From positions 2,604,001 through 2,668,000 of the forward strand of contig NZ_CP066339.1 of NCBI RefSeq assembly GCF_016406125.1: a stretch of 64,000 nt of DNA. The letters run 5' to 3'. The translations under genes were made by a program, and so were the position numbers. Within the stretch, counting starts at the first letter, position 1, and every line of letters begins with the position of its first letter. Of this stretch, positions 35,453-43,889 are shown piece by piece. The DNA comes from Alicyclobacillus sp. SO9. GTDB lineage: Bacteria; Bacillota; Bacilli; Alicyclobacillales; Alicyclobacillaceae. Below the pieces are notes generated by a model that was not told the DNA's origin, made no database searches, and worked only from the letters and a program-made list of their open reading frames with translations.

Positions 35453-35520
35453 CTCGGCTCAACTGTACTCAACTGATTTCCTATTGTAGATACAAGCTCT
35501 CATCTCAACTCACTCTGCTA
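35453..35520 (-). promoter_or_regulatory. Putative TRAP-binding leader with eleven NAG triplets
   Basis: In RNA order the leader reads UAG, GAG, GAG, GAG, GAG, then UAG, then CAG, GAG, CAG, GAG, GAG. Spacers inside the two groups of five are two bases (one is a single base); a 15-base gap and a five-base gap flank the middle UAG. TRAP has eleven subunits and binds eleven (G/U)AG triplets in B. subtilis. mtrB, encoding TRAP, is at 57863-58099. The RNA partner for an antiterminator was not worked out. Confidence 0.65.
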
Positions 35521-35549
35521 TAGAAGTTCCATGAACAACTATAGTGGTA

Positions 35550-35578
35550 ATCATATGTCGAAAGAGGTCTCACGTCAA
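35550..35578 (-). promoter_or_regulatory. trp operon promoter
   Basis: TTGACG (35578-35573), 17-base spacer, TATGAT (35555-35550). Start of transcription would be near 35543, leaving about 215 bases of leader before trpD. It lies just inside the downstream flank of aroH, as the trp promoter does in B. subtilis. Confidence 0.75.
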
Positions 35579-35595
35579 CCCGAATTTAGTGCAGA

Positions 35596-35979
35596 CTAGG
35601 CATTGTCTTCACCGGCAAGATCCGGGCGCAGACGAATCGCTTCTCTCAAGTACACATGAACCATATCCTGCTGTTTCTTGTCTGTGTTCACGTGCAGCAG
35701 CAGGCGAATGCACTTTTTCAGTGACTGTGGTACGTTAACTTCGACGGAGCACATGAGCGGTACCCACTGCCAATCTGGGTGACTGCGTACGGCTTTTGCT
35801 GGAAAGTCTGCATTGAGGTCTGGCGTCATTGTGAGCATAATGCTGACAACATTTTCTGCTTCGATGTCATTCTCCATAATCATTCTGTCCAGCAGTTCTC
35901 GCGTGGCTGTGTAGATTTCTGCAGCAGAATTTTCCGCTGTAGTAGTGGCTCCCCGAATTCCCCGAACTAACAATGTCAT
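35596..35979 (-). CDS. aroH: Chorismate mutase (AroH class)
   Basis: A 127-residue monofunctional chorismate mutase of the trimeric AroH fold, which converts chorismate to prephenate for Phe and Tyr. VRGIRGATTTAENSAAEI at the N-terminus and LTMTPDLNADFPAKAVR in the middle hold the substrate-binding Arg residues, and the Cys of LMCSVEV corresponds to Cys75 of B. subtilis. The ATG at 35979 follows GGAGGCAAG. Its ATG overlaps the aroB stop by four bases. The C-terminal tail is longer and acidic. Confidence 0.94.
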   Translation of the reverse strand: MTLLVRGIRGATTTAENSAAEIYTATRELLDRMIMENDIEAENVVSIMLTMTPDLNADFPAKAVRSHPDWQWVPLMCSVEVNVPQSLKKCIRLLLHVNTDKKQQDMVHVYLREAIRLRPDLAGEDNA

Positions 35980-37082
35980 TCGCTTGCCTCCTGTTTCAAC
36001 ATCTCCATGTAGGACCTCTCTACTTCTCCATATGCCACGTCCTGAACAATTGTCACTTTGCCAATATCCTCGGGCAGAACGAAAGTCCAACTGCCAGACG
36101 AACTGTGCTTCTTGTCAAAGTTCAAAATAGCAGCCAAAGCGTCAAATGGATAGTTTGGCGCTTGCACGGCCAGACCGTGATTCATCAGTGTCTGTCTTAT
36201 TCGTGTAAAATTCTCTGTTGAAAGCATACCGCGATTTACTGCAATACGGGATTCAATCGTTAATCCAATGGAAACCGCCTCACCGTGGGTTAGTCCGTAA
36301 TTGGAATACTGTTCAATGGCGTGGCCGACAGTATGCCCGATATTCAGCACCATACGCAGGTTCTTTTCCTGTTCGTCCTGTTCAATTACGGCTCTCTTTA
36401 CGTTGATTGCACTACTGAGTAATGATTCTACTTCTGAAGCAGAGGGGATGGACGCATAGGGGAGAGCTTCTAGTCTCTCGAATAGCGAAGGGTCTCCGAT
36501 GATACCATGCTTGATGACTTCAGCCATTCCCGCTCGCCACTGAGCTTCCGGCAGTGTCTGCAGGGTTTCAGTGTCATACAGTACAGCCAAAGGAGGATAG
36601 AAAGCTCCAACCAGATTTTTGCCGCGTTCCAAGTTGACTCCAACCTTCCCGCCAATGCTGCTGTCATGAGCTAACAATGTTGTTGGCATTTGGACAAACG
36701 GAATGCCCCGTAAAAAGGTTGAGGCAACAAATCCGGTCAAATCACCGACGACTCCGCCCCCGAGGGCAATGATGATGCCGTTGCGCCGCAGTCCTGCATC
36801 GAGCAGAACGTTGTATAGCTCTTCGGTCGTCTGCAGGGATTTGCTTGCGTCCCCGGGAAAGATGCTGTGAGCGTGGACTGCAAATCCTTCGGCGCGACAA
36901 CTTGCCAGCACAGGTTCCAGGTAACCGTTGGACACAACAGTTGTATCCGTAACCACCATCACCACCGCGTCTTTGGATACACCTAAATCTCGTAACCAGC
37001 CTCCCGCATTTCTTCGAAGTCCCGCTCCGATGACAACTGGGTAGGAGTGGCTGTGACTGTGCACCGTCAACTGTGTCGTCAT
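35976..37082 (-). CDS. aroB: 3-dehydroquinate synthase
   Basis: A 368-residue NAD- and metal-dependent AroB, the second step of the shikimate pathway. Marks are ALGGGVVGDLTGF, MPTTLLAHDSSIGGK, the metal ligands around AEVIKHGIIGD and VLNIGHTVGHAIE, and HGEAVSIG. It overlaps aroC upstream and aroH downstream by four bases each, giving a coupled aroC-aroB-aroH unit in the B. subtilis order. Confidence 0.96.
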   Translation of the reverse strand: MTTQLTVHSHSHSYPVVIGAGLRRNAGGWLRDLGVSKDAVVMVVTDTTVVSNGYLEPVLASCRAEGFAVHAHSIFPGDASKSLQTTEELYNVLLDAGLRRNGIIIALGGGVVGDLTGFVASTFLRGIPFVQMPTTLLAHDSSIGGKVGVNLERGKNLVGAFYPPLAVLYDTETLQTLPEAQWRAGMAEVIKHGIIGDPSLFERLEALPYASIPSASEVESLLSSAINVKRAVIEQDEQEKNLRMVLNIGHTVGHAIEQYSNYGLTHGEAVSIGLTIESRIAVNRGMLSTENFTRIRQTLMNHGLAVQAPNYPFDALAAILNFDKKHSSSGSWTFVLPEDIGKVTIVQDVAYGEVERSYMEMLKQEASE

Positions 37083-38236
37083 CGTTTCGCCACCCGTTCT
37101 TGGTAGGCATGAAAGTTATCTCGGATTTGCTCCATTGAATCCCCGCCAAATTTCTCAAGAAATGCGTCCGCAATCACCCAGGCAGCTACGTTTTCTCCAA
37201 CAACAGAAGCCGCTGGCACTGCACAATAGTCAGAACGCTCTACCGCGGCCAACTCTGACTCCTTTGTCAGCATGTCGACACTATGCAGGGGTTTATACAA
37301 GGTACTGATAGGTTTCATGGCAACACGCAACACAACTGGCTGTCCGTTGGTTACACCGCCCTCCAACCCGCCGGCTCCGTTACTCGGGCGGACATATGAG
37401 GACCCATTGTACTCGATTGCATCGTGGACCTTTGATCCAAACCGTCGTGCAGCCTCAAAACCGAGTCCGATTTCTACCCCTTTGATAGCCTGAATGCTCA
37501 TCATTGCACTTGCAAGACGGCCGTCAAGTTTTCTGTCAGGATGCGCAAAGCTTCCCAGCCCCACAGGGCAGCCTTCAATGACAATCTCAAAAACCCCGCC
37601 AACAGTGTCTCCGCGTTCTTTTGCTTCGTCAATCTTTTCAATCATAGCGGCTTCCGTCGTTTTATCTGCGACCCGAACAACAGACTGCTCCGCCTGTTGT
37701 CGTAAAGTCGTTAAGTCATGAGGAACCTCTCTGACTTGTTCACCGCCGATTTCGACGACGTGTCCCGCAACCTGTATCCCAAATTGCTCCAGCAACTGGC
37801 GAGCCAGTGCACCTGCTGCAACCATGGTTGCAGTGTTTCGAGCGCTCGCTCGCTCGAGTACGTTGCGAATATCCTCGTGATCGTATTTTATCGCCCCAGC
37901 CAGGTCTGCATGCCCAGGCCTGGGACGTGTGACTTGCTTCAAATTGTCCGGTGCCTCGTCCCAGACCGACATCTTCTCCTGCCAATTTTTGAAATCGCGG
38001 TTTCCGACCAGCATTGTGATGGGTGTGCCCATAGTCTGCCCAAACCGTACACCGCTTGTTATTTCAACCGTATCTGTTTCAATTTGCATTCTGCGGCCTC
38101 TGCCGTATCCTTGTTGTCTGCGCCGCAGTTGTTCGTCAATTTCTGCTTTTGAAATGTGCATGCGGCTGGGAAATCCTTCGACGATGACTGTCAGTTGTGG
38201 TCCATGGGACTCTCCAGCGCTCAGATAGCGTATCAT
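37079..38236 (-). CDS. aroC: Chorismate synthase
   Basis: A 385-residue flavin-dependent chorismate synthase (called aroF in older B. subtilis naming). Signatures are the start RYLSAGESHGPQLT, GRGRRMQIE and the second RASARNTA, then RSDYCAVPAASVV near the end. The ATG at 38236 follows GGGGAG eight bases upstream; an earlier in-frame Met at 38251 lies before that site. The promoter at 38279-38287 gives a short leader. It overlaps aroB by four bases. Confidence 0.96.
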   Translation of the reverse strand: MIRYLSAGESHGPQLTVIVEGFPSRMHISKAEIDEQLRRRQQGYGRGRRMQIETDTVEITSGVRFGQTMGTPITMLVGNRDFKNWQEKMSVWDEAPDNLKQVTRPRPGHADLAGAIKYDHEDIRNVLERASARNTATMVAAGALARQLLEQFGIQVAGHVVEIGGEQVREVPHDLTTLRQQAEQSVVRVADKTTEAAMIEKIDEAKERGDTVGGVFEIVIEGCPVGLGSFAHPDRKLDGRLASAMMSIQAIKGVEIGLGFEAARRFGSKVHDAIEYNGSSYVRPSNGAGGLEGGVTNGQPVVLRVAMKPISTLYKPLHSVDMLTKESELAAVERSDYCAVPAASVVGENVAAWVIADAFLEKFGGDSMEQIRDNFHAYQERVAKR

Positions 38237-38278
38237 GTGTTTTCTCCCCACTCTCTCTATCAGAAAAAGATTTGTTGT

Positions 38279-38287
38279 ATTATATCA
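38279..38287 (-). promoter_or_regulatory. Extended -10 promoter of aroC-aroB-aroH
   Basis: TGATATAAT on the minus strand, an extended -10 element, 42 bases before the aroC ATG. A matching -35 is poor (TTCTCA at 19 bases). Confidence 0.55.
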
Positions 38288-38471
38288 CGTTTCATTCCGC
38301 GGGTGAGAATTTCTCAGGCGAGTTGTCAGAGTTTTTGTGAATTGGTCTGTGGGAGTTTGTGGGTTCAAACAGCGTCTGGGTGGAAGGAGTATGTCAGAAT
38401 TTTCGGGATGACACGGACTAAATAGCACATTAGGAGCATGAATGTGCCGTTACACTGTATCAGGAATGATG

Positions 38472-38505
38472 GGGCAGCCTGACAACCTCCGTCGCAGTGC
38501 TGCCC
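38472..38505. repeat. Imperfect hairpin downstream of the nicotinamidase-like gene
   Basis: GGGCAGC at 38472-38478 and GCTGCCC at 38499-38505 form a seven-base-pair stem, extended by a CTG/CAG pair inside. It lies 11 bases after the hydrolase stop. No T-run follows, so terminator function is uncertain. The rest of 38237-38516 holds only the aroC promoter and a second weak inverted repeat near 38427-38450. Confidence 0.4.
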
Positions 38506-38516
38506 GCATATTTGGA

Positions 38517-39074
38517 TTAAATAATGCTTGCTCCAAGAGTATCTGAGAAGTGCCGGAGTGCCCAGTCGTGTCCTTGCGGGTCGAAGCTTGCTACCCCCTG
38601 ACTGTGAATAGTCAACTGAAAAGACTTGTTGTAGGCGTCTACTGCGGTGTGAAGCACACAGATATCCGTACAGACTCCTACTAAGTGGAGTTGGGTAATA
38701 CCTTGGGAGCGAAGCGTCAATTCCAAGTCCGTACCAGCAAAGGCGCTGTAACGAGTCTTGTCCATCCACTTAAAGTTGTCCGGGAATCCCGCATCCGCCA
38801 ATTCGGTGATATATGTGCCGAGTTGTCCATACAGTTTTCTTCCCTCTGTACCCCGCAGGTTATGCGGAGGAAACAACTTTGTCTCAGGGTGATAAGGGTC
38901 TCCTTCGTCATGTACATCGACTGCCATGACTACAAGTCTTCCGTCTTGAACGAACTTTTTCGTCAGGTCCGTAATGTATTTGTCTACGTCTTGACCGGGT
39001 TGTCCGCATGTCAGGCTGCCTTCGTCAGCGATGAAGTCATTGGTATAGTCAATCACAATCAGGGCTTCTGGCAC
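38517..39074 (-). CDS. Isochorismatase-family cysteine hydrolase (nicotinamidase-like)
   Basis: A 185-residue hydrolase. The catalytic triad of the fold is visible: Asp in LIVIDYTNDF (about 9), Lys in KWMDKTRYSAF (about 105), and Cys in LVGVCTDICVLHTA (about 135). Metal-binding-like DVHDEGDPYHPE suggests a nicotinamidase (PncA), which converts nicotinamide to nicotinate in NAD salvage. B. subtilis has such a gene (pncA/yueJ). Start is a GTG at 39074 with AAAGGAGG upstream. It follows the three M42 peptidase genes on the same strand. Confidence 0.85.
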   Translation of the reverse strand: MPEALIVIDYTNDFIADEGSLTCGQPGQDVDKYITDLTKKFVQDGRLVVMAVDVHDEGDPYHPETKLFPPHNLRGTEGRKLYGQLGTYITELADAGFPDNFKWMDKTRYSAFAGTDLELTLRSQGITQLHLVGVCTDICVLHTAVDAYNKSFQLTIHSQGVASFDPQGHDWALRHFSDTLGASII

Positions 39075-39092
39075 CGCATTTTCCTCCTTTGC

Positions 39093-40082
39093 TCAGGCCT
39101 TGCTTTGAACCGCCTTCAGCAAGATCTGCACGCACTGTTCTGCATCCCGCAAGTCGACAATTGGACTGCTGGAGTCGACATAGCGAACCGGGTAGGAAAT
39201 TCCTCCGGTTGGAATTCCTGTAGTAGACAAGTGTAGTGTGCCAGCATCAGAACCAGCGTCTGGGCGCACTTCAAATTGGACATCAACGTTTGCCGATTTT
39301 GCAGCGTCAATCAGATGGTCTTTGACTGCGACGGGCACGACAATGCTCTTATCCATGATTTTTACAGCGGGTCCTTTGCCGAGTTTTACTTCCATTCGTT
39401 TCGATCCCGGTGTATCACCAGCTGGCACGCCATCTATGACCAGCGCCCAATCCGGCTGTACGCGGTGTGCGACGGTTTTGATGCCGCGGTTTCCAACAGT
39501 TTCCTGTGATGTAAACGCCAGCGTGACCTGTTTTCCGTCTGCTGCAGCCTGTCGAAACACTTCAATAGCGACAGCACAACCTACGCGGTTATCCAGTGCG
39601 CGTCCGCTAAGAGCATGGTCGCCGATACTAACCAGTTCTTCGGTAACGACGCCTGCCAAACCAATATAAACACTGTCCTGTGCGGCTTCTTTGGAAGAAG
39701 CTCCAATGTCGACATACAGTTTGTCAAAGGTGATGGCTTCCTTGTCTTTTACTTGTTCGGCCTGCAATACGCCGTGCACTCCGTTCGAAAACAGAATTTG
39801 GCGGCCAATTAATTGCGTCGGCGCGAGATTGCCTACACTCACCAGGCGCAAAAATCCACAGTCATCAATGTGAATTACCATAACACCCGGTTCATCCATA
39901 TGTGCCGTAAGTAATGTGTGAGGGCCGTCTCCACGCTTGTGTGCCACGGCATTTCCCAGTGTATCGATATAGGTTTCGTCGGCGTAGTCCTTCACAATGG
40001 AAAGCAAGTATTCTGCCAAAGCCTGCTCAGATCCTGATGGTGCAGTGAAACCTGCCAGCTTTGTAATCAGCTCTCTCAACAT
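39093..40082 (-). CDS. M42 family metallopeptidase (third copy, altered metal site)
   Basis: A 329-residue protein of the M42 (TET aminopeptidase/FrvX) family. HMDEPG, GRALDNRVGCAV and the final DxGTL histidine-like parts match. Where active copies have QEEVG, this one has SQETVGNRG, so the first Glu (general base) stays and the second (zinc ligand) is Thr. It may be inactive, use one metal, or serve in a mixed complex. The ATG at 40082 follows GAGGAGGGG. It starts ten bases after the stop of the second copy and precedes the nicotinamidase-like gene by 18 bases. Confidence 0.85.
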   Translation of the reverse strand: MLRELITKLAGFTAPSGSEQALAEYLLSIVKDYADETYIDTLGNAVAHKRGDGPHTLLTAHMDEPGVMVIHIDDCGFLRLVSVGNLAPTQLIGRQILFSNGVHGVLQAEQVKDKEAITFDKLYVDIGASSKEAAQDSVYIGLAGVVTEELVSIGDHALSGRALDNRVGCAVAIEVFRQAAADGKQVTLAFTSQETVGNRGIKTVAHRVQPDWALVIDGVPAGDTPGSKRMEVKLGKGPAVKIMDKSIVVPVAVKDHLIDAAKSANVDVQFEVRPDAGSDAGTLHLSTTGIPTGGISYPVRYVDSSSPIVDLRDAEQCVQILLKAVQSKA

Positions 40083-40092
40083 AACCCCTCCT

Positions 40093-41136
40093 CTAAAGGC
40101 TTGATGCTGCAGCATCCGTCCACGCCCCTGCAGCAAGTTCATGCAGGATGGCTTTCACTAGACGGATTGAATTTTGATAATCATCAAGGGAAATAATCTG
40201 GGCTGGTGCATGAATATATCGTACTGGAACTGAAATCGCTCCTCCAACAACCCCGTTTCGTGTCTGATGAATTGACCCGAAGTCATTGGAGCCACCTCTT
40301 ACGCGGCGGAACTGATACGGAATATCGTTCTTCTGCGCAATGGAAACCATAAAATCAAGGAAGCGTTTGTCAGCAATGGTCAGTCCGTCAAAGACGGTGA
40401 AGGCTGGTCCGTGCCCAAGGATGGTACCTTGACCGTGACCAGGTGCATCGACAACGTCGAAACAGATAGTCCCCTCAAGTGCAATGGCAATATCCGGCTG
40501 TACCCGATGTGCCACTGCCGTGGCGCCCCGGAGACCGACTTCCTCTTGTACGGTAAAAGCACCAATGAGAGGCAAGGCGTAGGAATCCTGAAGGACTTCG
40601 GTGAGGATGCCGCAACCAACGCGATCGTCAAAGGATTTTCCCTTGGCACAGTTATCACCAATTTCACCGTACTTCGTCGTAAACACCGCTACATCTCCAG
40701 GCTGGACAACCCGGTTGGCATCTTCCTTATCTACGGCACCAATGTCTATGTACAATTGGTGAAACCCTAACGGCTGACGCCGTTCGTCCGGTTTTTGCAA
40801 ATGAATCGGCTTTGCGCCGATGACGCCCATAATGCGGTCTGCACCAATGGCCACCGGTTTGGATACAAGAATTCGCGGATCTACGCCGCCTACGGCCCGA
40901 AACCGCAGCAGGCCGCTGTCTTCGATGTGAACAATCATGAGCCCGACTTCGTCCATATGTGCATCGAGCATTACCTTCGGGCCCTGAGAGCTGGTGCTCT
41001 TTTCGGTAATCAAGCTCCCAAGCACATCGGTGTACAGTGCATCCACCGAATCCTTGACTCGCCTCCAAATCACATCCCTGATTTCGTCTTCAAATCCGGA
41101 CGGCCCCATGGCTTCGGTTAACTGTTTCAATAGCAT
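40093..41136 (-). CDS. M42 family metallopeptidase (second copy)
   Basis: A 347-residue M42 aminopeptidase. The full metal set is visible: DAHMDEVG, KSFDDRVGCG, QEEVGLRG, and the late His/Asp residues in ALEGTICFD and FGSIHQTRNG. In studied relatives these form dodecameric tetrahedral shells that trim short peptides after the proteasome or Clp/Lon. It overlaps the first copy by ten bases and is followed ten bases later by the third, so the three are co-translated. Substrate preference is not readable. Confidence 0.9.
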   Translation of the reverse strand: MLLKQLTEAMGPSGFEDEIRDVIWRRVKDSVDALYTDVLGSLITEKSTSSQGPKVMLDAHMDEVGLMIVHIEDSGLLRFRAVGGVDPRILVSKPVAIGADRIMGVIGAKPIHLQKPDERRQPLGFHQLYIDIGAVDKEDANRVVQPGDVAVFTTKYGEIGDNCAKGKSFDDRVGCGILTEVLQDSYALPLIGAFTVQEEVGLRGATAVAHRVQPDIAIALEGTICFDVVDAPGHGQGTILGHGPAFTVFDGLTIADKRFLDFMVSIAQKNDIPYQFRRVRGGSNDFGSIHQTRNGVVGGAISVPVRYIHAPAQIISLDDYQNSIRLVKAILHELAAGAWTDAAASSL

Positions 41137-42191
41137 GAGAGTCCCTCCACATATTCAGAATCTACGCTTGCAATGTAGTGCGCCAAAAGCCGGCTTGATT
41201 CAACAATGTCTTCGTACGATCCCGTTTCTACAGACGTATGCATGTAACGAATCGGAATACCAAGCAGGCCGGTCGCGACACCGTCCCTGGTGATTTGAAT
41301 CTTGTTTGCATCGGTCCCCGTCGGACCTTGGGACAGTTCAATTTGGTAGCGTATACCATGTTCCTTGGCTGTCTCGGTCAGTCTTTGAAATACCTTTTTG
41401 TGAATGTTCGGCCCCATTGTTATTGCTGGACCCTGTCCAATCTTGAAACTTTCATCCGCGTCTTGACCAGGCATATCTGCAAATGTGACATCCACTGCGA
41501 TGCCAATGTCCGGGTTAATTGCATAAGCTGCTGTCTGAGCGCCGCGCATGTGTACTTCCTCTTGAACGGTGGCTACAGCATAAACGTCAGCAGTGTGTCG
41601 CATTTGCTTCAGTTGTCGAAGACACTCCAGCAAAATCGCAACACTTGTTCGATTGTCAAGTGATTTCCCGCTGATACGATGATTGAGAAGGTCCATCGGC
41701 TCCCGGTACACAGTAATTCTGTCGCCAACGCGAACTTGGTCGCGTACGCGGTCTTCGGGCATTGCTGTATCTATGTACAGGTCTTCCAGAGGTGCCGCTT
41801 TCTTTCTTTCTTCAGGAGAAGTCAGGTGAGGCGGCTTGGACCCGATGATTCCGTGAAGCGTCATACGTCCATGGACGACCACTTCCTGGCCGACAAGCGT
41901 TCGCGGGTCAAAACCACCTGTTTGAACGACACGCAAAAATCCCCCTTTGTCAATTTTTGAAACCACGAGGGCGATTTCGTCCATATGTGCTGCCAGCATG
42001 ATACGCGGACGCGGGCCCTCACCAGTACCCGTGACAACTGCCGTGAGGTTGCCCATTGCATCCTTTGAAACATTGTTCGTGTAACGCCGAAACATCTCCT
42101 CAACCGACGCACCAACGCCCTGCTCAAAACCTGGGCCGCCGTGCGATGAAATAAGCGTTTTCAGATCCGCTTGATGTTTTCCTAATGACAC
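41127..42191 (-). CDS. M42 family metallopeptidase (first copy)
   Basis: A 354-residue M42 aminopeptidase with AAHMDEIA, GKSLDNRTSVA, TVQEEVHMRG and AVDVTFAD, all key ligands present. QEEV is followed by HMRG rather than GLRG. Starts at a GTG at 42191 with GAGAGGAG upstream; an ATG two bases upstream is in another frame. It opens a three-gene M42 operon that likely ends with the nicotinamidase-like gene. Three tandem, diverged copies suggest either three specificities or a mixed-subunit shell. Confidence 0.9.
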   Translation of the reverse strand: MSLGKHQADLKTLISSHGGPGFEQGVGASVEEMFRRYTNNVSKDAMGNLTAVVTGTGEGPRPRIMLAAHMDEIALVVSKIDKGGFLRVVQTGGFDPRTLVGQEVVVHGRMTLHGIIGSKPPHLTSPEERKKAAPLEDLYIDTAMPEDRVRDQVRVGDRITVYREPMDLLNHRISGKSLDNRTSVAILLECLRQLKQMRHTADVYAVATVQEEVHMRGAQTAAYAINPDIGIAVDVTFADMPGQDADESFKIGQGPAITMGPNIHKKVFQRLTETAKEHGIRYQIELSQGPTGTDANKIQITRDGVATGLLGIPIRYMHTSVETGSYEDIVESSRLLAHYIASVDSEYVEGLSCY

Positions 42192-42254
42192 ATTCTCACT
42201 CCTCTCGTTATAAGAAAAATAGCGAGTCGCAAATACTATCTTATCAAAGCCAGG

Positions 42255-43274
42255 TTAGTCAGGCGAGCTTAAGGAGAACAGCTGCTCTGTTGCCAGGTCC
42301 CATTCGTTGTCGGTGATGCCCTGCGAACGTGCGACAAAGCGGAAATCAGTTGGCGGTGCGGCACTGGCGCTGACTGTTACATTCGTCACAGGGTGTGTCC
42401 AGGTCAGACGAAATGCATGCAGTGCCTGGCGGCCGATGAGCTGACTTAACTCTGCAAATTCATTACTGTCTCGTGCGCGTTCCTGTCCGCCGGGAAGCAT
42501 ACAGTAGGACCAGTCATAGTGCGGATCACCGATGATAGGAAGCCCGATTGACGCCAAGTGAAGCCTGATTTGATGTGTCCTTCCCGTTTCCAGCCGTAAT
42601 TCAACCAGTGCTACGTTATTCCTTATGATGATGGGCCGATAATGAGTCACCGAAGCTTGTCCATCCATGGAGATGACACGACGTGAGGGTTGGTTTCTGT
42701 TGATAGCAATTGGAAGTCGAATTGTTCTCCATTTGCCCCAGTCGTCGTCCGTGAACGAGGACTTCTGTGCTTCTGAGACATGCACCAGTGCAGTGTAACT
42801 ACGGTGCATTAGGCCGTGTTGCAAGGCATAGTCGAATACATGATGGTAATGGGCATGTTTCGCAAACATAACCAAACCGGATGTCTCTCTGTCCAAGCGG
42901 TGAACACAGTGCGGGATGCGCTCCTCTGGTGATAAATAGTGAAGCAGTCCCGACAGCACGGAGTCCTCCCGTTCCCAGGCGGTTGGATGAGAGAGGACTC
43001 CTGCCGATTTATTGACAATAAGAATTTCAGCGTCTTCGTATCGGATGTCAAGGTCCATCTGTTTCATTTCCAGACTGGAGGACTCGTTAGGTAACGTAAC
43101 AAGTATTATGTCACCTTCATTTACGTGCTGATTCAGAAACACGGTCTCCTTTTTCCGCTGAATCCCATCTTGTTGCACCAACTGCCGAAGCAGTCTTCGC
43201 GACATCTTATACTTGGACTGCAACAGGTTCCTTAGTACTCTCCCGTTTTCTCCAGGGGTAATCGTCAGAATCAT
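42255..43274 (-). CDS. RluA-family RNA pseudouridine synthase
   Basis: A 339-residue protein. An N-terminal S4-like RNA-binding domain (RRLLRQLVQQDGIQ, about residues 25-60) precedes the catalytic domain with the HRLDRETSG motif (catalytic Asp about 130), RTHQIRLHLASIG and RQALHAFRL. It isomerises uridines in rRNA or tRNA; the target is not predictable. A 25-residue insertion lies between the HRLDRETSG and ISMDGQ parts. It is transcribed toward the M42 genes, with 64 bases between. Confidence 0.9.
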   Translation of the reverse strand: MILTITPGENGRVLRNLLQSKYKMSRRLLRQLVQQDGIQRKKETVFLNQHVNEGDIILVTLPNESSSLEMKQMDLDIRYEDAEILIVNKSAGVLSHPTAWEREDSVLSGLLHYLSPEERIPHCVHRLDRETSGLVMFAKHAHYHHVFDYALQHGLMHRSYTALVHVSEAQKSSFTDDDWGKWRTIRLPIAINRNQPSRRVISMDGQASVTHYRPIIIRNNVALVELRLETGRTHQIRLHLASIGLPIIGDPHYDWSYCMLPGGQERARDSNEFAELSQLIGRQALHAFRLTWTHPVTNVTVSASAAPPTDFRFVARSQGITDNEWDLATEQLFSLSSPD

Positions 43275-43377
43275 AGATGAAATCCCTTCTTTGGTCTTAG
43301 AGCAAGGCTTGTTGTGGGGGCACTGTCATCATATAGCAGTTGCGCAGCCCCATCAATAAACAAGGGAATAAAATGCA

Positions 43378-43623
43378 TTACATTCGCACAACAACTGTTC
43401 CGCCGGCACCGCCCTGTGGGGCGCTTTTTTGAGCGATTGCCAAGGACTCAAGCAATTGATTGTTTTTCTCCATGAGGTCAATCATTTGGTCAAGTTTCTT
43501 TTCCAGCTTTCGCATCCGACGATACATGGCTTCCTCGGTGTAAACCAAATGATGCGGTATAGCACCCGCGCAGGGCACACCGCCGCGTAAATCATTCGTC
43601 TGCTGGTTCCAGAATTCGTTCAT
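43378..43623 (-). CDS. Small coiled-coil protein of unknown function
   Basis: An 81-residue soluble protein. The ATG at 43623 follows AAAGGAGG eight bases upstream, a very good site; the frame is open further upstream but without one. The middle is a coiled coil (RRMRKLEKKLDQMIDLMEKNN, about residues 35-55), the end Gly-rich (PQGGAGGTVVVRM). I do not recognise it. A two-stem RNA structure in its leader (43663-43727) suggests a regulated gene. It lies alone between the RluA-like gene and divergent small membrane gene. Confidence 0.65.
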   Translation of the reverse strand: MNEFWNQQTNDLRGGVPCAGAIPHHLVYTEEAMYRRMRKLEKKLDQMIDLMEKNNQLLESLAIAQKSAPQGGAGGTVVVRM

Positions 43624-43662
43624 CACCCGAGCCTCCTTTAATCCTGCGTCACTTACAGAATA

Positions 43663-43727
43663 CGCGAATGTCCCCTGCCCCGTTCGCCCAATGAGGGAGC
43701 AGTCCTTCCCCTCATTGGGGACTCGCG
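43663..43727 (-). ncRNA. Two-stem structured leader RNA of the small coiled-coil gene
   Basis: The minus-strand RNA has an outer stem of 11 pairs with a two-base bulge: CGCGAGTCCCC at 43727-43717 with GGGGAC-AU-UCGCG at 43675-43663. An inner stem of eight pairs (43716-43709 with 43697-43690, loop 11) is nested in it, and 14 unpaired purine-rich bases lie between the two 3' strands. It ends 40 bases before the ATG. The pairs are exact, but no known class was recognised. Confidence 0.5.
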
Positions 43728-43889
43728 AGAAGGTGCGGATGAAAGATTCCGCAAAATGCCGGGTCAAGCACTAAAAATCTTACGTATGATTCTCTAGGAC
43801 GTCGAATTCGGGTACGTTTTCCGTTCCCGATTTGAAGCCAAATAGCGCTGTTCACAAGGCCTTGTCAGGACAGGCATAAGTGGGGGATA

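Noticed and set aside
37718-38152. A 144-codon plus-strand frame inside aroC
   Set aside because: It is a mirror frame of a clearly conserved gene and lacks a ribosome site.
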